Assembly (NCBI GenBank): GCA_002381765.1
Contig: DFXX01000121.1
Coordinates: 1 to 7,363, forward strand
Length of the DNA: 7,363 nt
Direction: 5' to 3'
From: Bacteriovoracaceae bacterium UBA4097
GTDB lineage: Bacteria > Bdellovibrionota > Bacteriovoracia > Bacteriovoracales > Bacteriovoracaceae
The notes under the pieces are model-generated. The model saw only the letters and a program-made list of their open reading frames with translations. It was not told where the DNA came from and did no database searches. How positions within the stretch are numbered: the first letter of the stretch is position 1; each line of letters starts with the position of its first letter. The position numbers and the translations under genes were made by a program. This document shows positions 1 to 5,155 of the stretch, in pieces.

Positions 1-260
1 ATCGTCAGCACCGTAAACGAGCCCAAAGCGGTGAGATCTACTGCCATGCCATTTAAAGTACTGTCTCTTAATGAGGCCACAAAGGTAATAACTTTGGCAT
101 CTGCCATATTGATAGTTTCTTCTTCATACATCTCAGAAGTTAGCTCCAGGAAGAGTCCAATGAGGGCAAAAGCAGAGGCAAGAGAAAGCAGAAAGATTTT
201 TCTGTCTAAGAGGTGGCCAAGAAGGGGGAAATAATCATTCTTCGTTCTCAGAAGTTTCAT
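1..260 (-). CDS. PAP2-family membrane phosphatase, N-terminal part (partial at window edge)
   Basis: The minus strand is open for 86 codons from an ATG at 260 to the window edge, so only the N-terminus is present. Residues 21-40 (KIFLLSLASAFALIGLFLEL) form one transmembrane helix. The following stretch, residues 53-86, reads ADAKVITFVASLRDSTLNGM and then VDLTALGSFTVLT. This has the form of the 'D..i...l..lR...ln.l...iTalGs..vl' segment found at the start of many PAP2 (type 2 phosphatidic acid phosphatase) membrane proteins, which dephosphorylate lipid or prenyl phosphates at the membrane. The catalytic motifs (KxxxxxxRP, PSGH, SRxxxxxHxxxD) would lie outside the window, so the family call rests on the N-terminal pattern alone. 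The gene is divergent from the FKBP gene, with 57 bases between them. No Shine-Dalgarno sequence precedes the ATG, and no in-frame start lies upstream before a stop codon. Confidence 0.6.
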   Translation of the reverse strand, partial: MKLLRTKNDYFPLLGHLLDRKIFLLSLASAFALIGLFLELTSEMYEEETINMADAKVITFVASLRDSTLNGMAVDLTALGSFTVLT

Positions 261-282
261 AAGAAGACAGTAACAAAAGATG

Positions 283-310
283 ATGACTAATGATTCTCAC
301 TTCGCATAAT
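283..310 (+). promoter_or_regulatory. Putative promoter of the FKBP gene
   Basis: A CATAAT -10 hexamer (305-310, five of six consensus bases) lies 16 bases after ATGACT (283-288, four of six against TTGACA). The -10 ends seven bases before the FKBP ATG, so transcription would start at or next to the start codon. Confidence 0.45.
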
Positions 311-317
311 TTTAATC

Positions 318-659
318 ATGAATTCAAATGAGCTGCAAATTACAGAAATCGTCATGGGTGAAGGCAAAGCTGCTGTTAAAGGGGCCTTGCTAATTGTTCA
401 GTATGTGGGATTTCTAGAAGACGGCACTAAGTTTGACTCTTCCTATGATCGAGGTAGACCTTTTGAATTTGTAATAGGGACTGGTCGCGTTATCAAAGGT
501 TGGGACCAGGGCGTCATGGGAATGCGAGTAGGTGGTAAACGTAAACTCTTTGTTCCTTCTCATTTAGCCTACGGAGAAAGACAAATCGGCCAGTTCATCA
601 GGCCCCACTCTAACCTTCTTTTCGAGGTTGAACTTTTAGAAGTTCGTACCCGCGATTAA
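318..659 (+). CDS. FKBP-type peptidyl-prolyl cis-trans isomerase (single domain)
   Basis: This 113-residue protein is one FKBP domain that catalyses cis-trans isomerisation of Xaa-Pro bonds in protein folding. With no signal peptide or membrane segment it should act in the cytoplasm. It aligns almost without gaps to the FKBP12 fold. The pocket residues are present as Y29, F39, D40, F49, V58, I59, W62, Y85 and F102, within signatures such as DGTKFDSSYDRGRPF, VIKGWDQGVMGM and AYGER. The loop before the last strand reads QIGQFIRPHSNLLFEVELL, where many relatives have GVIPPNATLVFEVELL. The family call is firm; the protein substrate cannot be told from sequence. The ATG at 318 has no Shine-Dalgarno sequence and sits just after a good -10 box, so the mRNA may be leaderless. 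The next in-frame Met (residue 13) would cut into the first strand, which supports the upstream start. Confidence 0.93.
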   Translation: MNSNELQITEIVMGEGKAAVKGALLIVQYVGFLEDGTKFDSSYDRGRPFEFVIGTGRVIKGWDQGVMGMRVGGKRKLFVPSHLAYGERQIGQFIRPHSNLLFEVELLEVRTRD

Positions 660-777
660 AATCGGCTGACCGCATTATCTTAGTAAATTCCACCAAATCG
701 CATTTTTTCCTAAATTCATACAGTGCCACTATGCAACTGCTAAGAAAGCAGGCTATTGAGCAGCTACCAAATTTTTA

Positions 778-783
778 GGGAGG
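778..783 (+). promoter_or_regulatory. Ribosome binding site that fixes a GTG start
   Basis: GGGAGG at 778-783, inside AGGGAGGG (777-784), lies five bases before the GTG at 789. It favours that start over the TTG at 756, which has no comparable site and would put 11 residues ahead of a clean signal peptide. Confidence 0.7.
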
Positions 784-788
784 GTAGT

Positions 789-1841
789 GTGAGAAATATT
801 TTCTTAGCAGGTCTTTGTTTTCTTAGTATTTCATGGGCCTTTGCGGGCATCAATAGAGAATGGCGTGATTTTTCTAGCCCTAACATCATGAGTCCAAACT
901 TCGAGAAAAACTTTGAGAAGCTTCCACTTTACGGCTCACCTGGCAGCACCCAAAAGCTTTGGGCCAATGATTACTGGCCGCGCAGACGGGGAAGTATTAA
1001 CTACCGTTGGAACTCGACTCGTCCCATTGGTTTTGATTTAAACTCACCTGCTAAGCAGCAAGTTCTGACAATGAGTCAGACTGAAATAGCCGCCCTTGCA
1101 CCTTCTGAAAAGCTAGATCTTTTAAATGGTAATTATGATTATCCACTAGTGAAAGAAGTCGATGGAAGATCATCTCCTCGTGCTCCAATCTGGCATGGGA
1201 TCTGTAATGGTTGGTCTCCAGCAGCTATTAATCATAATGAGCCACTTCCTAAGACTTTGGTTAACCCAGACGGCATTTCAGTTCCTTTTGGTTCATCTGA
1301 TATTAAAGCTCTTATCAGTTACTACTATGCTTTCAAGCATGATGTAGAGACGACTCATCAAATGGGTAAGCGTTGTAACTTCAACTTTGGGCCTAACTGC
1401 GATGAAGACCTAAATGCTGGTGCTTTTCATATCGTTCTTACCAATAAGGTGGGGCTTGAGCAGACGAGCTTTGTGGCCGACGTAGAAAGAAGAAGACAAG
1501 TTTGGAATCATGCTGTGAATGAATACACAACGACTGTTGTAAGAGCACATTTGCCTGCTGGCAGTGACTCTGCTCCAGGGACAGTGAAGCGAGTTCAAGT
1601 TAAGACTGATATGAGCTTTGTTCTTAAGATCGAAAAAAATAGCTGGGAGCCGGTGCTTGGTAAGGCGGAACATGTTAACGAGCTAAGACATTATGAGTAT
1701 ACGCTTGATCTTGATGCTTCTGGGAACATCATTGGTGGAGAGTGGATTTCTGATGCCCGTCCTGACTTCTTGTGGACCATGAAGAAGGCCACGAATTTTA
1801 CAGGAACCTTTGCTAGGCTTCCTGAACTTTTGAATGATTAA
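789..1841 (+). CDS. Secreted transglutaminase-elicitor (GP42)-like protein
   Basis: The GTG start gives 350 residues. A signal peptide covers residues 1-19 (LAGLCFLSISWAFA, likely cleavage AFA|G), so the protein is exported. The body resembles the TGase_elicitor family, whose best-known member is the GP42 cell-wall transglutaminase of Phytophthora, also reported in marine Vibrio. These enzymes crosslink Gln and Lys side chains. Family-like landmarks, in order, are WANDYWP (58-64), LAPSEKLDLL (103-112), IWHGICNGWSPAA (134-146) with probable nucleophile C139, AGAFHIVLTN (210-219) with candidate H214, FVADVERRRQVWNHAV (228-243) with candidate D231, and GGEWISDARPDFLW (316-329). QVWNHAV occupies the place of the Pep-13 motif VWNQPV of GP42. 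C196 and C204 could form a disulfide. The catalytic assignments are inferred from motif order and the family match is from memory. A strong terminator follows at once, so this is the last gene of its transcript. A protease or inactive homologue of the same fold is possible. Confidence 0.75.
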   Translation: MRNIFLAGLCFLSISWAFAGINREWRDFSSPNIMSPNFEKNFEKLPLYGSPGSTQKLWANDYWPRRRGSINYRWNSTRPIGFDLNSPAKQQVLTMSQTEIAALAPSEKLDLLNGNYDYPLVKEVDGRSSPRAPIWHGICNGWSPAAINHNEPLPKTLVNPDGISVPFGSSDIKALISYYYAFKHDVETTHQMGKRCNFNFGPNCDEDLNAGAFHIVLTNKVGLEQTSFVADVERRRQVWNHAVNEYTTTVVRAHLPAGSDSAPGTVKRVQVKTDMSFVLKIEKNSWEPVLGKAEHVNELRHYEYTLDLDASGNIIGGEWISDARPDFLWTMKKATNFTGTFARLPELLND

Positions 1842-1847
1842 TCTCTT

Positions 1848-1876
1848 AAGGCCCACTTCCGTGGGCCTTTTTTTTT
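1848..1876 (+). terminator. Rho-independent terminator after the transglutaminase-like gene
   Basis: A perfect nine-pair stem (AAGGCCCAC / GTGGGCCTT) closes a TTCC loop and runs into an uninterrupted T-tract to 1876. It starts seven bases after the stop codon. Confidence 0.95.
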
Positions 1877-1912
1877 GTCTATGCCTTTTGAAGAAGTCGG
1901 GAGAAAATAAAG

Positions 1913-1931
1913 CTTATCTTGAGACGATAAG
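1913..1931 (+). promoter_or_regulatory. Small hairpin abutting the GNAT ribosome binding site
   Basis: CTTATC (1913-1918) and GATAAG (1926-1931) form a six-pair stem around a seven-base loop. The right arm overlaps the AAGGTGA Shine-Dalgarno (1929-1935) of the GNAT gene and could dampen its translation. The stem is short and AT-rich, so it may be chance. Confidence 0.3.
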
Positions 1932-1939
1932 GTGAACTA

Positions 1940-2452
1940 ATGATCATTCTGCAATCCAAAAGACTTAACTTCTACAAATTATCCCAAAATACATTTGAAG
2001 AACTTTGCCAAATGGAGCTAGATCCTGAGGTCATGAAGTACTACACTTCAAGACCCACAGGAAAGCGTGAGTATGCAGTAAATAGCTTTAATCGGTATAT
2101 GGAATATATGGATCTGCATCCCAAGCTTGGTGCCTTCATGGCCTTCACAAAGGACTCAGAAGAGTTTGTGGGACTTGGGGTTCTCATGCATCTGGCCCTT
2201 GATCCAAATGAAAATCGTTATGAAGTCGGGTACCGCTTGCCCACAAAAAACTGGGGGAAAGGTTTTGCGACAGAAATAGCAAACGCACTCCTGAATTATG
2301 GATTTGAAACATTAGGGTTAACAGAGATCTATGGAACCACGAATCCTGAAAACTCAATTTCAGAAAGAGTACTTACGAAATGTGGGCTCAAAAAAATTGG
2401 TACAACTCCAGAATATGGTGGATCGAACTTATTCAAAATAACAAAGTCATAA
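1940..2452 (+). CDS. GNAT-family N-acetyltransferase, RimJ/RimL type
   Basis: This 170-residue protein has the length and pattern of the Acetyltransf_3 branch of GNAT enzymes, which move an acetyl group from acetyl-CoA to an amine, often a protein N-terminus or a small molecule. It opens with the usual first strand (LQSKRLNFYKL, 4-14) and the 'DPEVMKYYTSRP' segment. EVGYRL (95-100) leads into the acetyl-CoA pyrophosphate loop NWGKGFATE (104-112). The last part, NPENSISERVLTKCGLKKIG (135-154), is the typical helix with the following GF-like turn. There is no signal peptide, so it is cytoplasmic. The substrate cannot be inferred. The ATG is preceded by AAGGTGA (1929-1935). The stop codon lies 11 bases before the next gene, whose ribosome binding site overlaps it, so the two are probably co-translated. 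Confidence 0.9.
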   Translation: MIILQSKRLNFYKLSQNTFEELCQMELDPEVMKYYTSRPTGKREYAVNSFNRYMEYMDLHPKLGAFMAFTKDSEEFVGLGVLMHLALDPNENRYEVGYRLPTKNWGKGFATEIANALLNYGFETLGLTEIYGTTNPENSISERVLTKCGLKKIGTTPEYGGSNLFKITKS

Positions 2453-2463
2453 AGGAAGGACTC

Positions 2464-2919
2464 ATGGAAGCAACCTATTGGCGAAAGTGTGGCAGCTGTA
2501 AAAAAGAGATCGGCTATAATACTATCTATCAAGCGTGTAGTGTGAGTACTTGTAGCAAGACAGCATTCTGTTCAGTTGATTGCTGGGATACTCATGTTCC
2601 TATCATGAATCATAAGAATGCTTGGGCAGAAGAAGAGCGCTCTCCCTCTAAACCAGATGCTCAAGCTGAACATCAAGTGAGAAGAACCATTATTCAACCA
2701 TCGGCTTCTGCTTCAAGTAGCAAGAGTAGTCCTATGGAGTCTGAAGTCTTGATCGTGGCTTCTAAGCTCAAGCAGTATGTGAAAGATAAATATGATCTTA
2801 ATACATCTGCCAATGTCATGGATGCTCTCTCAACAGAAGTTAGAAAACTTACTGATAAAGCAGTTCAGAAAGCACAAGCAGAGGGACGTAAGACTTTAAT
2901 GGATCGCGACTTTATTTAA
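2464..2919 (+). CDS. Zinc-finger / histone-fold fusion protein
   Basis: The 151-residue protein has two parts. Residues 9-50 hold eight possible zinc ligands, C9, C12, C25, C30, C36, C40, H44 and H50, spaced Cx2C-x12-Cx4C-x5-Cx3C-x3-Hx5H, with FCSVDCWDTH. This resembles the HIT/MYND cross-brace zinc fingers that bind proteins. A polar, Ser-rich linker (51-92) follows. Residues 93-151 look like a bacterial histone fold: a first helix (ASKLKQYVKDKYDL, 99-112), a long second helix (NTSANVMDALSTEVRKLTDK, 113-132, continuing to 140), then GRKTLMDRDFI at the end. The R142-K143-T144 tripeptide and following DRDF match the RKT..ED-type DNA-contact loop of archaeal histones and the minimal Bdellovibrio histone Bd0055; only a stub of helix 3 is left. 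Start 2464 is chosen for its AAGGAAGGA site (2452-2460) and because longer versions run into the GNAT gene. DNA binding and zinc binding are inferred; the function is unknown. Confidence 0.75.
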   Translation: MEATYWRKCGSCKKEIGYNTIYQACSVSTCSKTAFCSVDCWDTHVPIMNHKNAWAEEERSPSKPDAQAEHQVRRTIIQPSASASSSKSSPMESEVLIVASKLKQYVKDKYDLNTSANVMDALSTEVRKLTDKAVQKAQAEGRKTLMDRDFI

Positions 2920-2931
2920 CTCATTCTTAAC

Positions 2932-2992
2932 CTGGTCCCACTTCTTTAAGGCATTTCTTTTTGTATAATCGAGGCCGTGAGAAGGGGACCAG
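2932..2992 (+). repeat. Inverted repeat CTGGTCCC / GGGACCAG around the thioesterase promoter
   Basis: CTGGTCCC (2932-2939) is exactly reverse-complemented by GGGACCAG (2985-2992). The right arm covers the end of the thioesterase Shine-Dalgarno, and the TATAAT box lies between the arms. Confidence 0.5.
2964..2969 (+). promoter_or_regulatory. Putative -10 box (TATAAT) of the thioesterase gene
   Basis: A perfect TATAAT lies 24 bases before the ATG at 2994. No good -35 hexamer stands 16-18 bases upstream, so an activator or a strong -10 would have to compensate. The predicted start near 2976 would leave a leader of about 18 bases. Confidence 0.4.
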
Positions 2993-2993
2993 A

Positions 2994-3587
2994 ATGCGAA
3001 AGAATAAAACCGTATCAGCTTCTATTTGTGAATCAAGAAAGATTGCCATGCCAGATGAGATCAATCCTCATGGTACCCTCTTTGGAGGAGTCATCATGTC
3101 GTGGATTGATAAGATCGCCTATATGTGTGCTCAAAATTATGCCGAGTGGAGAAAGACCGTTACGGTTAATATCGATAATATCCAGTTCATAAAACCTGTT
3201 TTTAGTGGTGAACATGTGGCCTTGAGAGCAATGGTGGTAAGTGTCGGCCGCTCATCCATGGAAATTGACGTGACTCTTTATAAAGAGGACCCAATAACTC
3301 AGGAGAAAGAGTTGGTTGGATTGGCCCACCTCACTTTTGTATCTATTGGTTCAGATGGAAAAGGCAGAGTTGTTCCAGAATTAATTCTAGAGAGTGAAGA
3401 AGACTTGATTCGCTACAATAGGGCCCAATTGCGCTTACAGAAGAGGTTAGAGCTTAAGCGGTTGTTGGAAGATGTAGGAGCCGAAGATCATAGGGTCCCA
3501 CTGAAAAATGAAATTGAATCAAAAATATTTACTTTGATGAACTATGGCAAGATGGTTACTTCAAGATGGAGAAGACTATATGAGTAG
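2994..3587 (+). CDS. Acyl-CoA thioesterase, hotdog fold (YciA/BACH type) with C-terminal extension
   Basis: The protein has 197 residues. Residues 7-135 form a hotdog domain of the acyl-CoA hydrolase group that splits acyl-CoA to free acid and CoA in the cytoplasm. The signature is AMPDEINPHGTLFGGVIMSW (18-37), which includes the N24-P-H26-G27 turn and F30-G31-G32, followed by ID at 38-39. It continues with VNIDNIQFIKPVFSGEHVAL (58-77) and the closing strand LVGLAHLTFVSI (107-118). The chain-length preference is not readable. Residues 140-197 are a charged, mainly helical tail (R, K and L-rich near 143-160, ending TSRWRRLYE) beyond the usual domain end. Start 2994 is preferred over the in-frame TTG at 2961 because GAAGGGGA (2981-2988) precedes it and the TTG lies upstream of the likely transcription start. 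Its own promoter suggests independent control from the histone-fold gene upstream. Confidence 0.9.
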   Translation: MRKNKTVSASICESRKIAMPDEINPHGTLFGGVIMSWIDKIAYMCAQNYAEWRKTVTVNIDNIQFIKPVFSGEHVALRAMVVSVGRSSMEIDVTLYKEDPITQEKELVGLAHLTFVSIGSDGKGRVVPELILESEEDLIRYNRAQLRLQKRLELKRLLEDVGAEDHRVPLKNEIESKIFTLMNYGKMVTSRWRRLYE

Positions 3588-3611
3588 GTCTTCTTACTTA
3601 ATTTATCCCTA

Positions 3612-3632
3612 AGTGAATGACTGAAGTTCACT
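3612..3632 (+). promoter_or_regulatory. Operator-like inverted repeat over the ohr -35 region
   Basis: AGTGAA (3612-3617) and TTCACT (3627-3632) are perfect inverted repeats nine bases apart. They bracket the presumed -35 of the ohr promoter, a usual place for a repressor such as a MarR/OhrR-type regulator. The sequence is not the known OhrR operator, and no regulator gene is adjacent. Confidence 0.35.
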
Positions 3633-3646
3633 GCTGCTGTTATCCT
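3617..3646 (+). promoter_or_regulatory. Putative ohr promoter with extended -10
   Basis: TATCCT (3641-3646), four of six consensus bases, is preceded by TG one base upstream (3638-3639), an extended -10. ATGACT (3617-3622) lies 18 bases upstream as a -35 with the TGAC core. The predicted start near 3653 leaves a short leader carrying the ribosome binding site AAAAGGGG (3657-3664). Confidence 0.45.
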
Positions 3647-3669
3647 CTTTTTTAACAAAAGGGGTACTA

Positions 3670-4101
3670 ATGCAAAATCTGGATAAAGTTCTTTATACCG
3701 CAACTGCCACTGCTACCGGCGGAAGAGATGGGAAAGCGGAAACTTCAAATGGATCTTTCAAGGTAAACCTTACAACGCCAAAAGAATTGGGTGGCAATGG
3801 CGCTCCTGGTGCTAATCCTGAGCAGTTGTTCGCAGCTGGGTATTCGGCCTGTTTTATTGGGGCTTTGAAGGTCGTAGCGGCCAAAGAAAAAATTAAACTA
3901 CCGTCCGAGGTATCTATCACGGGACACGTGGGAATTGGTCCAATTTCGACGGGATTCGGTATTCAAGCAGAGCTCGTAATAAGTATTCCTGGTCTTGAGA
4001 GAAGTACTATCCAGCAGCTGATAGATAAGGCTCACCAGGTTTGCCCTTATTCAAATGCGACGAGAGGAAATATCGAAGTAAAGCTCACGATTGCTGAATA
4101 G
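3670..4101 (+). CDS. ohr: Organic hydroperoxide reductase Ohr (OsmC/Ohr family)
   Basis: The 143-residue protein matches Ohr in length and motifs. Ohr is a cytoplasmic, dimeric thiol peroxidase that reduces organic and lipid hydroperoxides, usually recycled by lipoylated proteins. It starts with the family pattern LYTATATATGGRDGKAETSN (8-27), which includes the catalytic arginine R19. GANPEQLFAAGYSACFIGAL (47-66) carries E51 and the peroxidatic C61. HQVCPYSNATRGN (122-134) carries the resolving C125 and the CPYSNATRGN tail typical of Ohr rather than OsmC. All key residues are in place, so the enzyme should be active. AAAAGGGG (3657-3664) precedes the ATG. The gene appears monocistronic, between its own promoter and a terminator-like palindrome. 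A regulator of the OhrR type is not encoded in this window. Confidence 0.96.
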   Translation: MQNLDKVLYTATATATGGRDGKAETSNGSFKVNLTTPKELGGNGAPGANPEQLFAAGYSACFIGALKVVAAKEKIKLPSEVSITGHVGIGPISTGFGIQAELVISIPGLERSTIQQLIDKAHQVCPYSNATRGNIEVKLTIAE

Positions 4102-4109
4102 GTAATACC

Positions 4110-4134
4110 CCTGATTTAAATCAGGCTTTGTCTT
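4110..4134 (+). terminator. Probable terminator after ohr
   Basis: The perfect palindrome CCTGATTTAAATCAGG (4110-4125) can fold as a six-pair stem with a TTAA loop. It starts nine bases after the ohr stop and is followed by the T-rich CTTTGTCTT. The stem is AT-rich, so termination may be modest. Confidence 0.55.
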
Positions 4135-4170
4135 GAAAGAATGGACCTGTGATACAAGTTCACAGGTCCA
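4133..4170 (-). terminator. Terminator of the minus-strand secreted-protein block
   Basis: TGGACCTGTGA (4142-4152) and TCACAGGTCCA (4160-4170) form a perfect 11-pair stem with a seven-base loop. Read on the minus strand, it starts nine bases after the last gene and is followed by TTCTTTCAA. It faces the ohr terminator, forming a convergent pair. Confidence 0.75.
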
Positions 4171-4179
4171 ATGATAGAA

Positions 4180-4584
4180 TTACTTGATTTTGATAACAAC
4201 TTCGTAGTTTCTGTTGGTTGCTCTAGCAACAAGTCTGCAACCCGAATCACGGATGATGTTAAGGTGAAAGATCGTTCTTTGTGTAACAGTCGCACATTCA
4301 ATGTCTTGTCCTTCATGATCAAGAATGATGGCAGCTGCATCCTCATCAAAGCGTAGAGAAGGTACCTCTGTTTTATAATAAGAAACTTCTCCAATTCCGT
4401 CATTGGTGCGATATCTGCTTGTTGCTTGAAGAGTTACGAAAACTTTTCCAGTGTGCTTTTCAATCGTATAGAAAGAACTAAGTAAGTCCCTGTCTGATGA
4501 AGGCATTTCAAAGACTTTAACTTCAGTCGCCTGAGCAACTGACCCGAAAATTACTAAAGCTAGTGCAAGTACTAATTTTTTCAT
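4180..4584 (-). CDS. Secreted paralogue 1 (134 aa), unrecognised family
   Basis: I do not recognise this family. A signal peptide covers residues 1-19 (KKLVLALALVIFGSVAQA, cleavage AQA|T), so the mature protein of about 115 residues should be exported, probably to the periplasm. The mature part starts TEVKVFEMPS. It has alternating short hydrophobic strands (KVFVTLQAT 47-55, AAIILDHEG 84-92, NYEVVIKIK 126-134) that suggest a beta-rich domain. C97 (IECATVTQRT) and C116 (IIRDSGC) are the only cysteines and may form a disulfide, plausible for an exported protein. The surface would be basic near the C-terminus. It is about three quarters identical to the next gene upstream (4619-5023), a recent tandem duplicate. 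It is preceded by AAAGGA, is only 34 bases from that copy, and is followed by a terminator, so it is probably the distal gene of the transcript. No catalytic motif is visible. Confidence 0.85.
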   Translation of the reverse strand: MKKLVLALALVIFGSVAQATEVKVFEMPSSDRDLLSSFYTIEKHTGKVFVTLQATSRYRTNDGIGEVSYYKTEVPSLRFDEDAAAIILDHEGQDIECATVTQRTIFHLNIIRDSGCRLVARATNRNYEVVIKIK

Positions 4585-4618
4585 ATGGTTTTCCTTTAAG
4601 AATTATTCTATTTTATGA

Positions 4619-5023
4619 TTATTTGATTTTGATAATGACTTCGAAATTCTTACGAGTTCTCTTTGCTACAAGGCTGCAGCCTGAGTCACGAATGATATTA
4701 AGGCGGAAAACAGTTCTTTGAGTTACCGTCGCGCACTCAACATCCTGGCCTTCATGATCAAGCACGATGGTAGATGAGTTCTCATCAAAACGAAGTGAAG
4801 GAACTTCTGTTCTGTAATAAGACATCTCTCCCATTCCATCTTGTCTGCGAGTTCTGCTGGTTACTTTAAGAGTAACAAAGACTTTTCCAGTATTGCGCTC
4901 AATAGTGTAAAAAGTATGAAGATCATCCATACCTGTTGAAGGCATTTCAAATACTTTAACCTCAGAAGCTTGTGCAACTGATCCGAAAACAACTAGAGCA
5001 AGTGCAAGTACGAATTTTTTCAT
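4619..5023 (-). CDS. Secreted paralogue 2 (134 aa), unrecognised family
   Basis: This is the tandem copy of the 4180-4584 gene, with the same length and no gaps: by hand count about 34 of 134 residues differ. The signal peptide (KKFVLALALVVFGSVAQA, cleavage AQA|S) and the cysteine pair C97/C116 are retained. The differences cluster at residues 30-37 (TGMDDLHT here against SDRDLLSS), 53-71 and 82-87, which may be exposed loops. The blocks KVFEMPS, VPSLRFDE, LDHEGQD, ECATVTQRT and IIRDSGC are fixed. Many other changes are conservative (K/R, I/V, D/N), which suggests that both copies are under selection. The function is unknown. AAGGAG lies six bases before the ATG. The 133-base gap upstream, with its hairpins, leaves room for a separate promoter, although I found no convincing one. 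Confidence 0.85.
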   Translation of the reverse strand: MKKFVLALALVVFGSVAQASEVKVFEMPSTGMDDLHTFYTIERNTGKVFVTLKVTSRTRRQDGMGEMSYYRTEVPSLRFDENSSTIVLDHEGQDVECATVTQRTVFRLNIIRDSGCSLVAKRTRKNFEVIIKIK

Positions 5024-5054
5024 TGATTTCTCCTTGATGAAGCGAATTATTTAA

Positions 5055-5080
5055 GTTGAGCCTAGTTACCTAGACTCAAC
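5055..5080 (-). repeat. Hairpin upstream of secreted paralogue 2
   Basis: On the plus strand, GTTGAG (5055-5060) pairs with CTCAAC (5075-5080). After one C/A mismatch, CTAG (5062-5065) pairs with CTAG (5070-5073) around a TTAC loop. It lies in the presumed leader or promoter of the 4619-5023 gene. Confidence 0.4.
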
Positions 5081-5088
5081 TCAAATGC

Positions 5089-5107
5089 AAAGGAGCAATG
5101 CTCCTCT
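5089..5107 (-). terminator. Weak terminator-like hairpin after the exported protein pair
   Basis: On the minus strand AGGAGC-ATT-GCTCCT forms six pairs, with a wobble and one more pair outside. It is followed by TTGCATTT, not a clean T-tract, so termination is uncertain. Confidence 0.35.
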
Positions 5108-5155
5108 CTAAGGAGAACTTAAGTTTAAATTATGAATAATTGACTAGAAATAGAA

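Noticed and set aside
31..234. 67-residue plus-strand ORF at the left edge
   Set aside because: It lies opposite the minus-strand frame that shows a membrane helix and a PAP2-like pattern, and has no ribosome binding site.
756..788. TTG start for the transglutaminase-like protein
   Set aside because: No ribosome binding site; the GTG at 789 has a strong one and starts directly at a signal peptide.
1503..1522. Pep-13-like motif as proof of plant interaction
   Set aside because: The segment is likely kept because it is part of the enzyme's core; recognition by plants is specific to the Phytophthora sequence and cannot be inferred here.
1410..1673. 87-residue minus-strand ORF inside the transglutaminase-like gene
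   Set aside because: It is antisense to the conserved core and has no signal, domain or ribosome binding site.
2380..2463. Longer start for the zinc-finger/histone protein
   Set aside because: It would overlap the conserved end of the GNAT gene in another frame; AAGGAAGGA marks 2464 as the start.
2961..2993. TTG start for the thioesterase
   Set aside because: It lies before the likely transcription start and overlaps the TATAAT box.
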